NCBI RefSeq assembly: GCF_032452875.1
Contig: NC_083868.1
Location: 37,428,537 to 37,492,536, forward strand
Direction of reading: 5' to 3'
Length of the DNA: 64,000 nucleotides
Origin: Bos javanicus
Taxonomy: Eukaryota; Chordata; Mammalia; Artiodactyla; Bovidae
Below are positions 25,285-36,584 of this stretch, piece after piece. Both the position numbers and the translations under genes were made by a program. How positions within the stretch are numbered: position 1 is the stretch's first letter; each line of letters opens with the position of its first letter. The notes below the pieces were generated by a model. That model worked only from the letters and a program-made list of their open reading frames with translations, did not search any database and was not told the origin of the DNA.

Positions 25285-25430
25285 TAATTATTAGAAATGC
25301 AAAATTCTGGGCTTCTAAGACCGACTACAATGTTACAAATCCTGGAATCAGATTTCAGCGATCTGTTTTCTCACAGGCTTTCCATGTGATTCTCATGCTG
25401 TTCAACTTTGGAATTACTGTGCTAGAAAAT
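25285..25430 (-). repeat. MER5A-like DNA transposon fossil
   Basis: TTAGAAATGCAAAATTCTGG, then GAATCAGATTTCAGCGATCTG and ATGTGATTCTCATGCTGTTCA match the MER5A body in order. Confidence 0.62.
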
Positions 25431-26184
25431 CATTATCTGCTATAATGAAGCAGGTATTACTTATGAACATAACTGACTTCTGCTTGATATGGTGCTGTGC
25501 TATAGTTTTTTCCAAACTCTTGATGTAGCACTATGCATAATCATGATAAATATAGTTCTGGATATTTTAAAATTTAGGATATTACAATAAACACATAGCA
25601 GGAAAAATAGGCATTTTACCAGCCACTCAAGGAATCTATTCTTAGAACTTTTGTAACAGGAATTCCTTTTGGCATTCTCAAGTTTCTCTTATGTAATCTT
25701 GGAGCTTGGTTTGAGTTGATTGTAGTAGCTGGAGTATTTGTAAATGCTGAAGATATTTATACATTTTCATCCATTGCTCATGAAAAGAGAGATAACATTA
25801 AAGCCAAAAGACTAGAAAAGCCATAAATTAAGTGATAGTGAAATTGGAATAAGGAATATGAAAATTCCCCATCAAAGAGTTACTTGAATTTAAGGTTGTC
25901 TGGAAAATTACTATGAAACATTCCTAGAAAGTTACTGAAATCAGCTTATAATAGATTTTATGTGCCCCACTAAAGATATTGGAGATTATTCAAAGGCCAT
26001 GTTTTAAAGAGGTGATTATAAAGTTCAGTTCAGTTCATTTCAGATCAGTCGCTCAGTCACGTCCACTCTTTGTGACCCCATGAATTGCAGCACGCCAGGC
26101 CTCCCTGTCCAGAACCAACTCCCAGAGTTCACTCAAACTCATGTCCATCAAGTCGGTGATGCCATCCAGCCATCTCATCCTCTG

Positions 26185-27650
26185 TCATCCCCTTCTCCTC
26201 CTGCCCCCAATCCCTCCCAGCATCAGAGTCTTTTTCAATGAGGCAACTCTTCCCATGAGGTGGCCAAAGTACTGGAATTTCAGCTTTAGCATCATTCCTT
26301 CCAAAGAAATCCCAGGGCTGATCTCCTTTGGAATGGACTGATTGGATCTCCTTGCAGTCCAAGGGACTCTCAAGAGTCTTCTCCAACACCACATCACCAC
26401 AACACCAGCATCAGTTATTCGGTGCTCAGCCTTCTTCACAGTCCAACTCTCACATCCATACATGACTACTGGAAAAACCATAGCCTTGACTAGAAGGACC
26501 TTTGTTGGCAAAGTAATGTCTCTTCTTTTGAATATGCTATCTAGGTTGGTCATAACTTTCCTTCCAAGGAGTAAGCCTCTTTTAATTTCATGGTTGCACT
26601 CACCATCTGCAGTGATTTTGGAGCCCCAAAAATAAAGTCTGACACTGTTTCCACTGTTTCCCCATCTATTTCCCATGAAGTGATGGGACCAGAAGCCATC
26701 ATCTTAGTTTTCTGAATGTTGAGCTTTAAGCCAACTTTTTCACTCTCCTCTTTCACTTTCATCAAGAGGCTTTTTATTTCTTCTTCACTTTCTGCCATAA
26801 GGGTGGTGTCATCTGCATATCTGAGGTTATTGATATTTCTCCCAACAATCTGGATTCCAGCTTGTGCTTCTTCCAGCCCAGCATTTCTCATAATGTACTC
26901 TGCATATAAATTAAATAAGCAGGGTGACTATATACAGCCTTGATGTACTTCTTTTCCTATTTGGAACCAGTCTGTTGTTCCATGTCCAGTTCTAACTGTT
27001 GCTTCCTGACCTGCATATAGGTTTCTCAAGAGGCAGGTCAGGTGGTCTGGTATGTCCATCTCTTGAAGAATTTTCCACAGTTCATTGTGATCCACGCAGT
27101 CAAAGGCTTTGGCATAGTCAATAAAGCAGAAATTGATGTTTTTCTGGAACTCTCTTGCTTTTTCGATGATCCAGTGGATGTTGGCAATTTGATCTCTGGT
27201 TCCTCCGCCTTTTCTAAAACCAGCTTGAACATCTGGAAGTTCACGGTTCACATATTGCTGAAGCCTGGCTTGGAGAGTTCTGAGCATTACTTTACTAGCG
27301 TGTGAGATGAGTGCAATTGTGCGGTAGTTTGAGCATTCTTGGGGCTTCCCTGGTGGCTGAGAGGTTAAAGTGTCTGCCTGCAATGCAGGAGACCCGGGTT
27401 CGATCCCTGGATCAGGAAGATCCCCTGGAGAAGGAAATGGCAACCCACTCCAGTATTCTTGCCTGGAGAATCCCATGGACAGAGGAGCCTGGTAGACTAT
27501 AGTCCATGGGGTCGCAAAGAGTCGGACACGACTGAGCGATTTCACTTTCACTTTGAGCATTCTTTGGCATTGCCTTTCTTTGCAATTGGAATGAAAACTG
27601 ACCTTTTCCAGTCCTGTGGCCATTGCTGAGTTTTCCAAATTTGCTGGCAT
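26185..27650 (-). pseudogene. BovB reverse transcriptase remnant, frames broken
   Basis: Reading leftward, fragments of one reverse transcriptase lie in different frames: QARLQQYVNRELPDVQAGF and FIDYAKAFDCVDH (motif A intact), GKEVHQGCI with a stop where SPCLFNLYAEY should continue, RYADDTTLM (motif C intact), then LNIQKTKMMASG and a frame change at FIFGAPKS, ending in the C-terminal GGIGGRRRRG zone. The SINE at 27341-27551 interrupts the coding region before motif A. Inactive. Confidence 0.85.
27341..27551 (+). repeat. Bov-tA SINE nested in the BovB
   Basis: Near-consensus Bov-tA from GGGCTTCCCTGGTGGCTGAG to a (TTTCACTTTCAC) tail. Flanked by TTTGAGCATTCTT at 27328-27340 and 27552-27564. It still shows the tRNA A and B boxes (TGGCTGAGAGG and GGTTCGATCCC), the internal RNA polymerase III promoter. 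Confidence 0.95.
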
Positions 27651-27750
27651 ATTGACTGCAGCACTTTCACAGCATCATCTTTCAGGATTTGAAATAGCTC
27701 AACTAGAATTTCATCACCTCCACTAGCTTTGTTCGTAGTGATTATGGAGG

Positions 27751-27876
27751 TGATTATGGAGAATGTTGTAAAGAACAGACAGGAGTCAGAAAAAGCAGTC
27801 GGAAATCACTGTGATTATGGAGAATGTTGTAATCAAAGAACAGACAGGAGTCAGAAAAAGCAGTCAGAAATCACTG
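27751..27876. repeat. Two-copy tandem repeat, about 61-65 bases per unit
   Basis: Unit 1 is 27751-27811 and unit 2 is 27812-27876. Both start TGATTATGGAGAATGTTGTA and end AGTCxGAAATCACTG. Unit 2 has 4 extra bases (ATCA) and one substitution. A further partial copy (TGATTATGGAGG) precedes it at 27739-27750, partly BovB-derived. Confidence 0.93.
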
Positions 27877-28267
27877 TAAAAGTTCTCAGAATAGATTATG
27901 GAAACCAAGGGTCAGCCCTCTATTCTTCTAATTATGTATCTTAGTGATTTGGCATAGGCTAAATTTTCATTATCTTGCTGACACTCCAAGAAGGGATATT
28001 TAGAAAAAAATAATTTTTATTAATAGATCATTTTTATAATAAAGGCATAAAATAAAGAGAAACCAAATTTGGTGTATTGTGTAAGTTGTAAGACCTTTGC
28101 GGAACTCCACAGAAGAAAAATTAATGAACTAAGGAAGACAAAGCAAAAGGTTAAAAAGAAGGCATAAGATGCTTGGTAAATGTAATCAAATTTCCCTTCC
28201 AAGTGACAATACCAGTTAATTTTCTTTTGGGTGTAGGGCTAAGAATAAGTTAAAGTTTTTGTGGCCC
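27877..28267. other. Unique intron sequence
   Basis: Nothing recognised. Confidence 0.4.
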
Positions 28268-28345
28268 ATGCATGCTCAGTCAATCAATTATGTCCAACTC
28301 TTCAGGACCTTATGGACAGTAGCCCATCAGGCTCCTCTGTCTGGA
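28268..28345 (-). repeat. Bov-tA 3' fragment
   Basis: GCTCAGTCAATCAATTATGTCCAACTC then CCCATCAGGCTCCTCTGTC: only the 3' part of a diverged SINE. Confidence 0.68.
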
Positions 28346-30054
28346 ATTTTTCAAACTTTAGACACATGTAAAGAGTGATCTTTTTTCTCAACATAAAGAG
28401 ACAAGACCATGAATCCAGCAACCAAGGAGATTCAGCTAGTGCAGGAAGAGAGGAGAGACACAGCGTGGTGGTTTCAAAGAACCTTAACTCTTAGTCTACA
28501 CTTGGATACTTACTCAGTACCGTGAATATCAAGGCATCTGGTAGTCATGAACATCGATCTTCTCAAAAGTCTTCAATGGAGTTTAAAACTTATGGATGAT
28601 ATGAATCAATTTTGTACACTGTGCTATAAAACCGTTTGTCATGTCTATCCTGAATGGATGGATGTGCTGGGTAATCAGTTTTTAAAGTAGAACCTGTATA
28701 ATTTCAATTTACTCATTCTCTTGAGTGTTGAAAAACAAGTAACAATGTAGTCCTAAACCAAAGATTACTGTATAGAATTTTGTGAAAATGTTTGTTGATA
28801 GAGCTGCTTCACTTTCTTATAAAGGGGGCATATTTTTATCTTATTTGGAGCAGTAGCATATATTTGAATGAGTAATCAATTTTGGAGCCAGCAGGGACTT
28901 TAGAAATCATCTACTGCAATTCCTTAATTACACAAACAAGCAGTTGAAGCTCAGGGACCCTCAAGGTCATCCTCAAAGTCATTGTTTTCTGGGTCTGTTT
29001 AGTGGTCTTTCATTAATCCTCTCTGTCTTTTCTGAGGACAGTACCAAAGAAAAATTCAAGATTATGTGATTTAATGTTGAAGAGAGTACATTGCACAGAA
29101 TTTCAGGACTATTGTGTCTGAATGTCTTGCCTTACAGTACCCTAAAGAATAACCAAATCTTGGGATACATCAGTCAGCGCTGTGCTCTTTTCTCAGCAGT
29201 TGAAAAATGCTGATCTTTCATAAGGCCAAGAGGAAAATTGGGTTGTATAGGATTATTATTAGCTCTCCATTCTCTCATGTATCCCTATCCTCTCATCACA
29301 ACTTGATTTATGATCCAGGGACTGAGTTGTCACTTTCTGCCTAAAAATTCTTAACTCATTCTCTGACAACTAAAAATTGATTTTAGCTTAGATTCAAATA
29401 TAACTGTACTTGCGTCGAAAGAGTAGTTTTATATGTTGGCTCATAATCAAAACAAATCTCATTTACTCTTAGTTTTCATAAGAACCAATGACTGTTTTGA
29501 GATCTTTTAAAAAAATTTGTACGTCGCTTTAATGTGACTAGTCTTCAGATAGAAGGCTTAGATGTGTTATCTTCTAAGCAATAAATCCTCAAGATTTTAA
29601 ACATCTCAAAATTATTAGCAATATTTTTGCCTTCTCAACAGTAATTTTTATGGAATATTTTTATAGAAATATATGGCATTCTTCTGTAGCTTTCTGTAAT
29701 GTGATAATTATAAGTTAGGATAGCAAGTTAGTTTTTCAGCAGATTTTGGAAACTAGAATGTAAAAATCAGGGCAGGGGTTTTATAACCCAAGAAATATTT
29801 TGTGGTATAATTTGCCATGGTAATAATCTCCTCTAAAATAAATACTTCTTCATTTCTGAAATATATGATCCTATTCAAAGATAATCTCTGTAGTGGTAAA
29901 CACTACAGGAAGAATTAAAGATGCTAACATTATTTTAGAAAGGAAATTCTGTGGAGTCACATTATTTATTGGAATCGAATTCTGAATAGTTTATGTGGTA
30001 TAAACAGGGCTTGCACAAGCTTCAGTGTATTGGAATTTATTCATCCTGTTTAGT
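28346..30054. other. Unique intron sequence with one possible ancient repeat
   Basis: A stretch near 28895-28970 (GACTTTAGAAATCATCTACTGCAATTCC..TTGAAGCTCAGGGA) resembles an old mammalian dispersed repeat, but I cannot place it. The rest is unclassified. Confidence 0.4.
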
Positions 30055-30330
30055 AACTGCCTGAGCTCCTGCTATGTACTAGTACTATCATAGGCAGTAA
30101 AAGATGCAAAAAACAATACCCATTGCTAATATTTCTACAATGTGCTGTGCTCTATTTGTAGTACTTTCCATATGTCAACTTGTTTAAATCTCACAACAGT
30201 CTTACAATGTTTTACTTTCATTTTACAGAAAAAATAAACCCCACCTCCAAATTTAAATAACTAAACAAGATCATGCACTTAGTAACTGACAGAGTCAGGA
30301 ATAAAACCAGGTAGTCTGACTTTTTACATT
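30055..30330 (+). repeat. MIR SINE sequence, perhaps two copies
   Basis: Two 'tgtgctg/tatgtact..' starts followed by AATCTCACAACAGTCTTAC, TTTCATTTTACAG and CATGCACTTAGTAACTGACAGAGTCAGGA, the MIR order. Its right end enters the 73-base direct repeat. Confidence 0.65.
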
Positions 30331-30373
30331 ATGTACATTACCATTATTCCATACTGCCTATTGTAAGAGAGTT
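30301..30373. repeat. Direct repeat, left copy (long target-site duplication)
   Basis: It begins ATAAAACCAGGTAGTCTGAC and ends CTATTGTAAGAGAGTT. The right copy is 30615-30696, with two substitutions and a 9-base insertion. The last GTT could also belong to the BovB tail. Confidence 0.95.
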
Positions 30374-30614
30374 CAGTTCAGTTCAGTTCAGTCGCTCAGT
30401 TGTGTCCGACTCTTTGCGACCCCATGAATCACAGCACGCCAGGCCTCCCTGTCCATCACCAACTCCCGGAGTTCACTCAAACTCACGTCCATCAAGTCGG
30501 TGATGCCATCCAGCCATCTCACCCTGTTGTCCCCTTCTCCTCCTGCCCCCAATCCCTCCCAGTATCAGAGTCTTTTCCAGTGAGTCAACTCTCCACATGA
30601 GGTGGCCAAAGTAC
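30374..30614 (-). mobile_element. BovB LINE 3' fragment between long direct repeats
   Basis: The CAGTT tail, then the 3'-terminal ~220 bases of BovB stopping at GGCCAAAGTAC. Both ends abut the direct repeats exactly. Confidence 0.92.
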
Positions 30615-30696
30615 ATAAAACCAAGTAGTCTGACTTTTTACATTATGTACATTACCTATATTACCATTATTCTATACTGCCTATTGTAAGAGAGTT
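30615..30696. repeat. Direct repeat, right copy (long target-site duplication)
   Basis: 82 bases. It carries an extra TATATTACC relative to the left copy, itself a local duplication, plus two substitutions. Confidence 0.95.
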
Positions 30697-32943
30697 AATG
30701 AAGCCATTTCCTTGACAAACAATCTGGTAGAAGAGAATGCATGGAGCAGTAACTCCAGTAGAGTGATAGTCATCAATTAAGATACACAGTGATTCAATAA
30801 TACTGTAATATGTGTCATCAGCTCTGCTTAATGCGAGTCAGAGTAAACTATGTCAAGGGTAAAGTATGCAAAGATTTAAAGATAAATAGTAATTTACCAG
30901 GTATATGTGATTGGGCATCACATACACAAAACACAGACTATAAAATAGCATTGTATGTTGAGAAAAAAATATATAGTGCATGTATTCTGAAAGTAGTGTA
31001 GAGAAAAGCAGAACATGGAATTTGTGAAGGGAAAAACAGAATTATCCTGGATTGTGAAGAGCCTCATACACCATGTCAGAGGGTTGGAATTCTTTTAATG
31101 GAAAATTGTTCAGCAGTCTAGAAATTAGGAAGTTTACTCTGTGGACTTACAATAGAGCTGCAAAGAACAGTTGGTTTATTAAGGTCATCCAAGAAAGATA
31201 TCTGGCATGGCATAGAATTGAAGTTATGGATATTGGTCATTTATGATGTCCAATAAAGTCATATTAAAAAAAAAGAAAGAAATGGTGTCAACAGGATATA
31301 GAATATGGAGAATTTTAGGGTAATTTCTATGATATTGCGTGTTACTGATGATAACTGATATGTATCTTAATTTCTCCTAGATTGAAGTTTCTTGACTTTT
31401 AGAGTTCTTCAGAATCAACTGTTGAACAGTACTACTATAGATATGAATTGTATTGCTAGTGGATGACATATTTATTTATATTTATGTATGTATATGCACA
31501 CTCACAGATATACATCTGTAACACATAATATACCTATTAGTATCTTATGTGCTTTTGCATTTGAAATTCTGTATCATTGCCCCAATGTTATAATTTCTAA
31601 ATTACAGAGAAATATAGATTCTATGAAGATTAAATTTTCAAATGGAAGGTCACAGATGCAGAAAGTCATATAATAAACTTTTAGAGTTTGGGCAGATCCA
31701 GCTATGGGTATTTTGGCAGTAAAGGATACATAAAAACAAAAGTAAACTTTTAATTTCATTATTAATTTTATAATAAATTATATCTACAGTATGAAAAGGT
31801 AATTTCTAGATAAGCATTATAGAATGCACTCATGATATGTGATAGACAAAGGATAAATAGAAAATAAAAGACAAATTTCGAATAGAATTTTAACCAGTGA
31901 CAAACTTAGAAAATGTTCACCAGATAGGTTTTCTCTCAGCAATCAATTTTCCTTTGAAAAAACACTGATATTATTAGATATAAGTTGTAGAAATTATGAT
32001 TTTCAACAGAGATATAGGTAGATATTTTCAACAATGTTTAAACATGAAAGGGATATTGTTTATAACCTGTTATAGAAGCAGATGTTCCATAGGAAGTGAG
32101 TATAAATAAATACAGCATGAAACATCTCAACCCACTTACAAGCAAAATATTGAAATGAGATATGTTACTTAAATTTATATGTTCCTTAAGAAACAGACAT
32201 AAGTCTGAATTATTACCTTGGAAAATTACAACATATATCTCTCATTAAATACCCTAGTCAAAGTGTAGAAAAGAAGGGTATTTTTTTTATGTAAAGAATA
32301 GCTATTTCTTTAAATTTTATATAACTAACTTTTATTCTTATAATTAATTGGGATTTAATATACTGATTTAGCTCTCTGATTCACCAAGTCTTTCAATAAC
32401 CTCATCCATCAGGGACTCACTTTTTGGTTCTTCAAAAAAGATCATGAACCTAGCACAGTACTAACAATTATTTAAAAACTTAAGTTGACTGAACAGTTGA
32501 TGAAATGTAACGTGTTTAAATCCCTAACGACCTCTCAGCTAATTAGTAGATACCAAAATATGGAAGAATCACTAAATGTTACATACAGGGTATTTTGTAA
32601 AATGTAATGAATCTGAAAAATGAAAAACTTGCCGTACAAAAGGATCTACATAGTTTGGGAGAAAAAAAATATTTTTAATGAGGCCAGATTTCTCTTTGCT
32701 ATTCTATAATAATTTATTAGCTTTCTTTTGGAATACATAATGTGACTTGTGAGTAATAAGAAAAAACTGTTATTTTAATTAATACAACATAAGCTGTTTT
32801 AAAAAGTGGCTTCAGAAGACATTTGTATCATTTGATTCTAGATAATTGAGAATCAGTCATTGAACATATATAAGCACTTCCTTTGCTAGACAAGTTTGGA
32901 GTCAAAAGAGAGAGAGAAAAAATCACTGCCTGCAAGGAGTTTC
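30697..32943. other. Unique AT-rich intron sequence
   Basis: No repeat family or exon recognised. Confidence 0.45.
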
Positions 32944-33045
32944 CAGTATTGTTGTTATTATTTAGTTGCCAAGTTGTGTTTGACTCTCTGTGATCCCAGG
33001 ACTGCAGCATGCCAGGCTTCCCTTCCTTCTGTGTCTCATGGTGTT
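32944..33045 (-). mobile_element. Old BovB or Bov-tA 3'-end fragment
   Basis: GTTGTTATTATTTAGTTGCC, then TGTTTGACTCTCTGTGATCCC and ACTGCAGCATGCCAGGCTTCCC: a diverged 3' end. Too short to say which family supplied it. Confidence 0.6.
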
Positions 33046-33210
33046 TCTAGTACACTAGTGTACTTTGTCTTGTTCTTATGTAATACATTCAGCTTTCAGA
33101 GCCAAGGAGGAATACGGTCAGTCAGTGTTTGGACATTTCATTCTAGCTGTTGGTTATTTCATAATCATATCTGATTCTGGTCTTTACATTTTGGCTCTTT
33201 TGGAATAATT

Positions 33211-33366
33211 TTTGTTGTTGTTTAATTGCTAAGTCGTGTCTGACTCATTTTGTGACCTCCTGGACATAATTTGCCAGGTTCCTCTGTCCATAGTATTTCC
33301 CCGGCAGGAATACTGGAGTAGGTTGCCATTTCCTTCTTCATGGGATCTTACCATTCCAGGGATCCA
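33211..33366 (-). repeat. Bov-tA-type 3' portion fused to a BovB
   Basis: GTTGTTGTTTAATTGCTAAGTCG, then CCTCTGTCCATAGTATTTCC and AATACTGGAGTAGGTTGCC, ending at GGATCCAACC inside the tRNA-like box. No tRNA head follows; the sequence changes directly to internal BovB. Confidence 0.8.
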
Positions 33367-34500
33367 ACCGCATATAGGACTAATGGAAAAACTGTAGCTT
33401 TGTCTGCAAAGTGTATGTCTCTGCTTTTTAATACACTGTCTTGGTTTGCCATAGCTATTCTTCCAAGGAGCAAGTGTCTTTTAACTTCATGACTGCAGTC
33501 ACTGTATCTAGCGATTTTGGAGCACAAGAAAATGATATCTGACACTGTTTCCACACGTTTCCTATTTGCCATGAAGTGATAAGACTGGATGCCATGATCT
33601 TCAATTTTTGAATGTTGAGTTTTAAGTCAAGTTTTTCACTCTCCTCTTTTACTTTCATCAAGAGGCTCTTTAGTTCCACTGCACTTTCTGCCATTTAAGT
33701 GATATCTGCATATCTGAGATTGTTGATATTTCTCCCAGCAATCTTGAAACAGCTTTAGATTCATCCACCCTGGCATTTCGCATGATGTACTCTGCATATA
33801 AGTTAAATAAGCACAGTGACAATATATAGCGTTGATGCACTCCTTTCCCAATTTTGAACCAGTCCATTGTTCCATGTCTAGTTCTAACTGTTGCTTCTTG
33901 TCCTGCATATAGATTTCCCAGGAGGCATGTAATGTGGTCTGATATTCCCATCTCTTCAAGAATCTACCACAGTTTGTTGTGATCCACACAGTCAAAGACC
34001 TTTGCCTAGGCAATGAAGCATAAGTAGATGTTTTTTTTTTTGGAATCCCCTTGCTTTTTCTTCTTCCATGATCCAGTTGGCGCCTTTTCTAAATCCAGTT
34101 TGTATTTCTGGAAGTTCTCAGTTCATGTACTGCTGAAGCCTAGCTGGCAAGATTTTTAGCATAATCTTGCGGGCATGTGAAATGAATGCAATTATACGGT
34201 AATTTGAACATTCTTTGGCATTGCCTTTCTTTGGGATTGGAATGAAAACGGACCTTTTCCAGTCCTGTGGCCAATGCTGAGTTTTCCAAATCTGCTGATA
34301 TAGTGAGCACAGCACTTTAACAGCATCATCTTTTAGGATTTGAACTAGCTCGGCTGGAATTCTGTCACCTCCAGTAGCTTTGTTCGTAGTAACGCTTTCT
34401 AAGGCCCACTTGACATCACACTCCAGAATGTCTGGCTCTAGGTGAGTGACCACACTCTCTTGATTATCTGAGTCAGAGAAAACATCATGGTTTTCTGAGA
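33367..34500 (-). mobile_element. BovB LINE, internal part, lacking its own 3' end
   Basis: It starts at a block equivalent to 'catccatacatgactactgg', so the last ~370 bases of BovB are missing. It extends past the pre-reverse-transcriptase region to CTTGATTATCTGAGTCAGAG, further 5' than most copies here. Frames are split: LEPDILECDVKWALESVTTNKATGGD, the VNYAxAEYIMRN zone, and others. Moderately old. Confidence 0.87.
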
Positions 34501-34589
34501 AAAAAAGAATAGATTCATGTATATATATAACTGAAACACTTTGTTGTACACTTTATCCCGGCATTGTTCATCACCTATGTGTGCTGTGT

Positions 34590-34791
34590 CTTGTGCTTAG
34601 TTGCTCAGTCGTGTCTGACTCTTTGCAACCCCATGGGTTGCCAGGCTCCTCTGTCCATGGGGATTCTCCAAGAAAGTATACTGAAGTGGGTTGCCATGCC
34701 CTCTTCAAGTGGATCTTCCCAATCCAGGGATCGAACCCAGGTCTCCCGCATTGCAGGGGATACTTTACCTTCTGAGCTACCAGGGAAGCCC
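34590..34791 (-). repeat. Bov-tA SINE, full length
   Basis: From GTGCTTAGTTGCTCAGTCGTG to the reverse complement of GGGCTTCCCTGGTAGCTCAG. Well preserved. Confidence 0.92.
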
Positions 34792-35061
34792 ATTAATCAA
34801 CTCTACTCCAATCTAAAATAAAAAGTTTTAAAATGTCTTATATGCATATGGTAATGTTTCTAAAAACTAAAAGATTCACACTGATACATTACTATTAACT
34901 AAACTACATTTTTTTTTTTTTAGTTCATCAGTTTTTCTACTAACATCTTTCTTTTCCAGTATCCAATGCGGGGTACCCCATTGCATTTAGTATGAAAATT
35001 TTTTCTGTCAGTTTCTATTCATTAATATATATTACCATGTATAAGTTTAACTCTCATCAGT
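34792..35061. other. Short unique segment with a T-run
   Basis: Includes a T-homopolymer near 34910. Nothing else recognised. Confidence 0.4.
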
Positions 35062-35451
35062 TTGTTTTTCAAAATAATAGTTTATTTCATAGAGCAACTT
35101 TAGATTTACAGAAAAGTTGAAGAGAGTACACTATACTCTGTACAGAGAATTCACATAGATGTTCCCCTTCCCTGAGTTCCCCAATAATTAACATCTTGCA
35201 GTGCTGTAATATGTTAAATTTGATGAACCAATATGATGCATTATTTTAGCTAAGTCCATAGTTTATATTAGAGTGCACTCTTCATGTTGTACAGTTTTCT
35301 AGGTTTTGCCAACTGCACGATGTTTCATTATCACACAGAATGTTTTCACTACACTACAGATCCCCTGTGCTGTGCCTATTCATCCTTTCTCCCTTCTGTG
35401 GCAACACTGATCTTTTCATTTTCTTTATATTTTTCCTTTTCTAAAATGTCC
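35062..35451 (-). mobile_element. Old L1 3' region, left part, split by a BovB
   Basis: AGCAACTTTAGATTTACAG, CCCCAATAATTAACATC, AAGTCCATAGTTTATATTAG, GTTGTACAGTTTTCTAGG and CTTTTCTAAAATGTC follow the reverse complement of an old mammalian L1 3' region. Confidence 0.8.
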
Positions 35452-36334
35452 TCAGTTCAGTTCAGTTCAGTTCAGTCACTCAGTCGTGTCCGACTCTTTG
35501 CAACCCCATGAATTGTAGCACTCCAGGCCTCCCTGTCCATCACCAACTCCCAACAGTTCACTCAAACCCATGTCCATTGAGTCGGTGATGCCATCCAGCC
35601 ATCTCATCCTCTGTCGTCACCTTCTCCTCCTGCCCCCAATCCCTCCCAACATCAGGGTCTTTTCCAATGAGTCAACTCTTCGCATGAGGTGGCCAAAGTG
35701 CTGGAATTTCAGCTTTAGCATCATTCCTTCAAAAGAACACCCAGGACTGATCTCCTTTAAAATGCACTGGTAGGATCTCCTTGCAGTCCAAGGGACTCTT
35801 AAGAGTCTTCTCCAACACCACAGTTGAAAAGCATCAATTCTTCAGCGCTCAGCCTTCTTCACAGTCTAACTCTCACATCCATACATGACCACTGGAAAAA
35901 CCATAGCCTTGACTAGACGGACCTTTGTTGGCAAAGGAATGTCTCTGCTTTTGAATATGCTATCTAGGTTGGTCATAACTTTCCTTCCAAGGAGTAAGCG
36001 TCTTTTAATTTCATGGCTGCAGTCACCATCTGCAGAGATTTTGGAGACCCCCAAAATAAAATCTGACACTGTTTCCTCATCTATTTCCCATGAAGTAATG
36101 GGACCAGATGCCATGATCTTAGTTTTCTGAATGTTGAGTTTTAAGCCAACTTTTTCACTCTCCGCTTTCACTTTCATCAAGAGACTTTTTAGTTCCTCTT
36201 CACTTTCTGCCATAAGGGTGGTGTCATCTGCATATCTGAGGTTACTGATATTTCTCCCAACAATCTTGATTCCAGCTTGTACCTCTTCCAGCCCAGTGTT
36301 TCTCATGATGTACTCTGCATAGAAGTTAAATAAA
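35452..36334 (-). mobile_element. BovB LINE inserted in an old L1
   Basis: A 5'-truncated, well-preserved copy: four CAGTT repeats at its tail, ending at the 'actctgcatagaagttaaataa' block. No clear target duplication, but the L1 resumes directly on its far side. Confidence 0.9.
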
Positions 36335-36381
36335 CTAAGGGTGGGATAATATTGTATGTAACCTTCCCAGAATGGCTTCAT
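35866..36381 (-). pseudogene. BovB reverse transcriptase remnant, 171 codons
   Basis: Open through LFNFYAEYIMRNTGLEE, RYADDTTLMAESEEE (catalytic YADD kept), LNIQKTKIMASGPI and the VRLVKAMVFPVVMYGCES block. Motif A and everything N-terminal are missing through 5' truncation. The first ~20 codons run through old L1 sequence. Confidence 0.85.
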
Positions 36382-36430
36382 TCACTTAGCAATGTGCAAT
36401 TAAGTTTCCTCTGTGTATGATGCTGCTTTA
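36335..36430 (-). mobile_element. Old L1 3' region, right part
   Basis: ATTGTATGTAACCTTCCCAG, ATGGCTTCATTCACTTAGCAATGTGC and AAGTTTCCTCTGTGT continue the L1 interrupted at 35451. Confidence 0.75.
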
Positions 36431-36584
36431 TATTGCTTTGACTTTCAATTTATACTTCTAGTTTTACACATGTTTTGAATTCTAAGTTTACCAAAGATGT
36501 TTTTGTCTTTATGCTCATTTCATTTTCTACTTAATGAAGACTGCTTATTTTTTGAACCCATTTTGTTTTGTTTCACATAATTCT

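Larger units (their letters stand above)
26020..27746 (-). mobile_element. BovB LINE, 5'-truncated, containing a Bov-tA SINE
   Basis: The largest minus-strand BovB here (about 1.5 kb once the SINE is removed). It runs from a CAGTT/CAGATCAGTCGC tail up to the 'ctagctttgttcgtagtga' block. An 11-base duplication GAGGTGATTAT at 26009-26019 and 27747-27757 frames it. Confidence 0.92.

Noticed and set aside
27341..27420. tRNA-like sequence with A and B boxes
   Set aside because: It is the tRNA-derived head of a Bov-tA SINE, not a functional tRNA gene; no cloverleaf is complete.
30301..30696. CRISPR-like direct repeats
   Set aside because: Only two copies flanking a LINE fragment in a mammalian intron; the geometry is that of an insertion duplication.
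33211..33366. Independent complete Bov-tA SINE
   Set aside because: The tRNA head is absent and the sequence fuses directly to internal BovB, so it is reported as part of a chimera.
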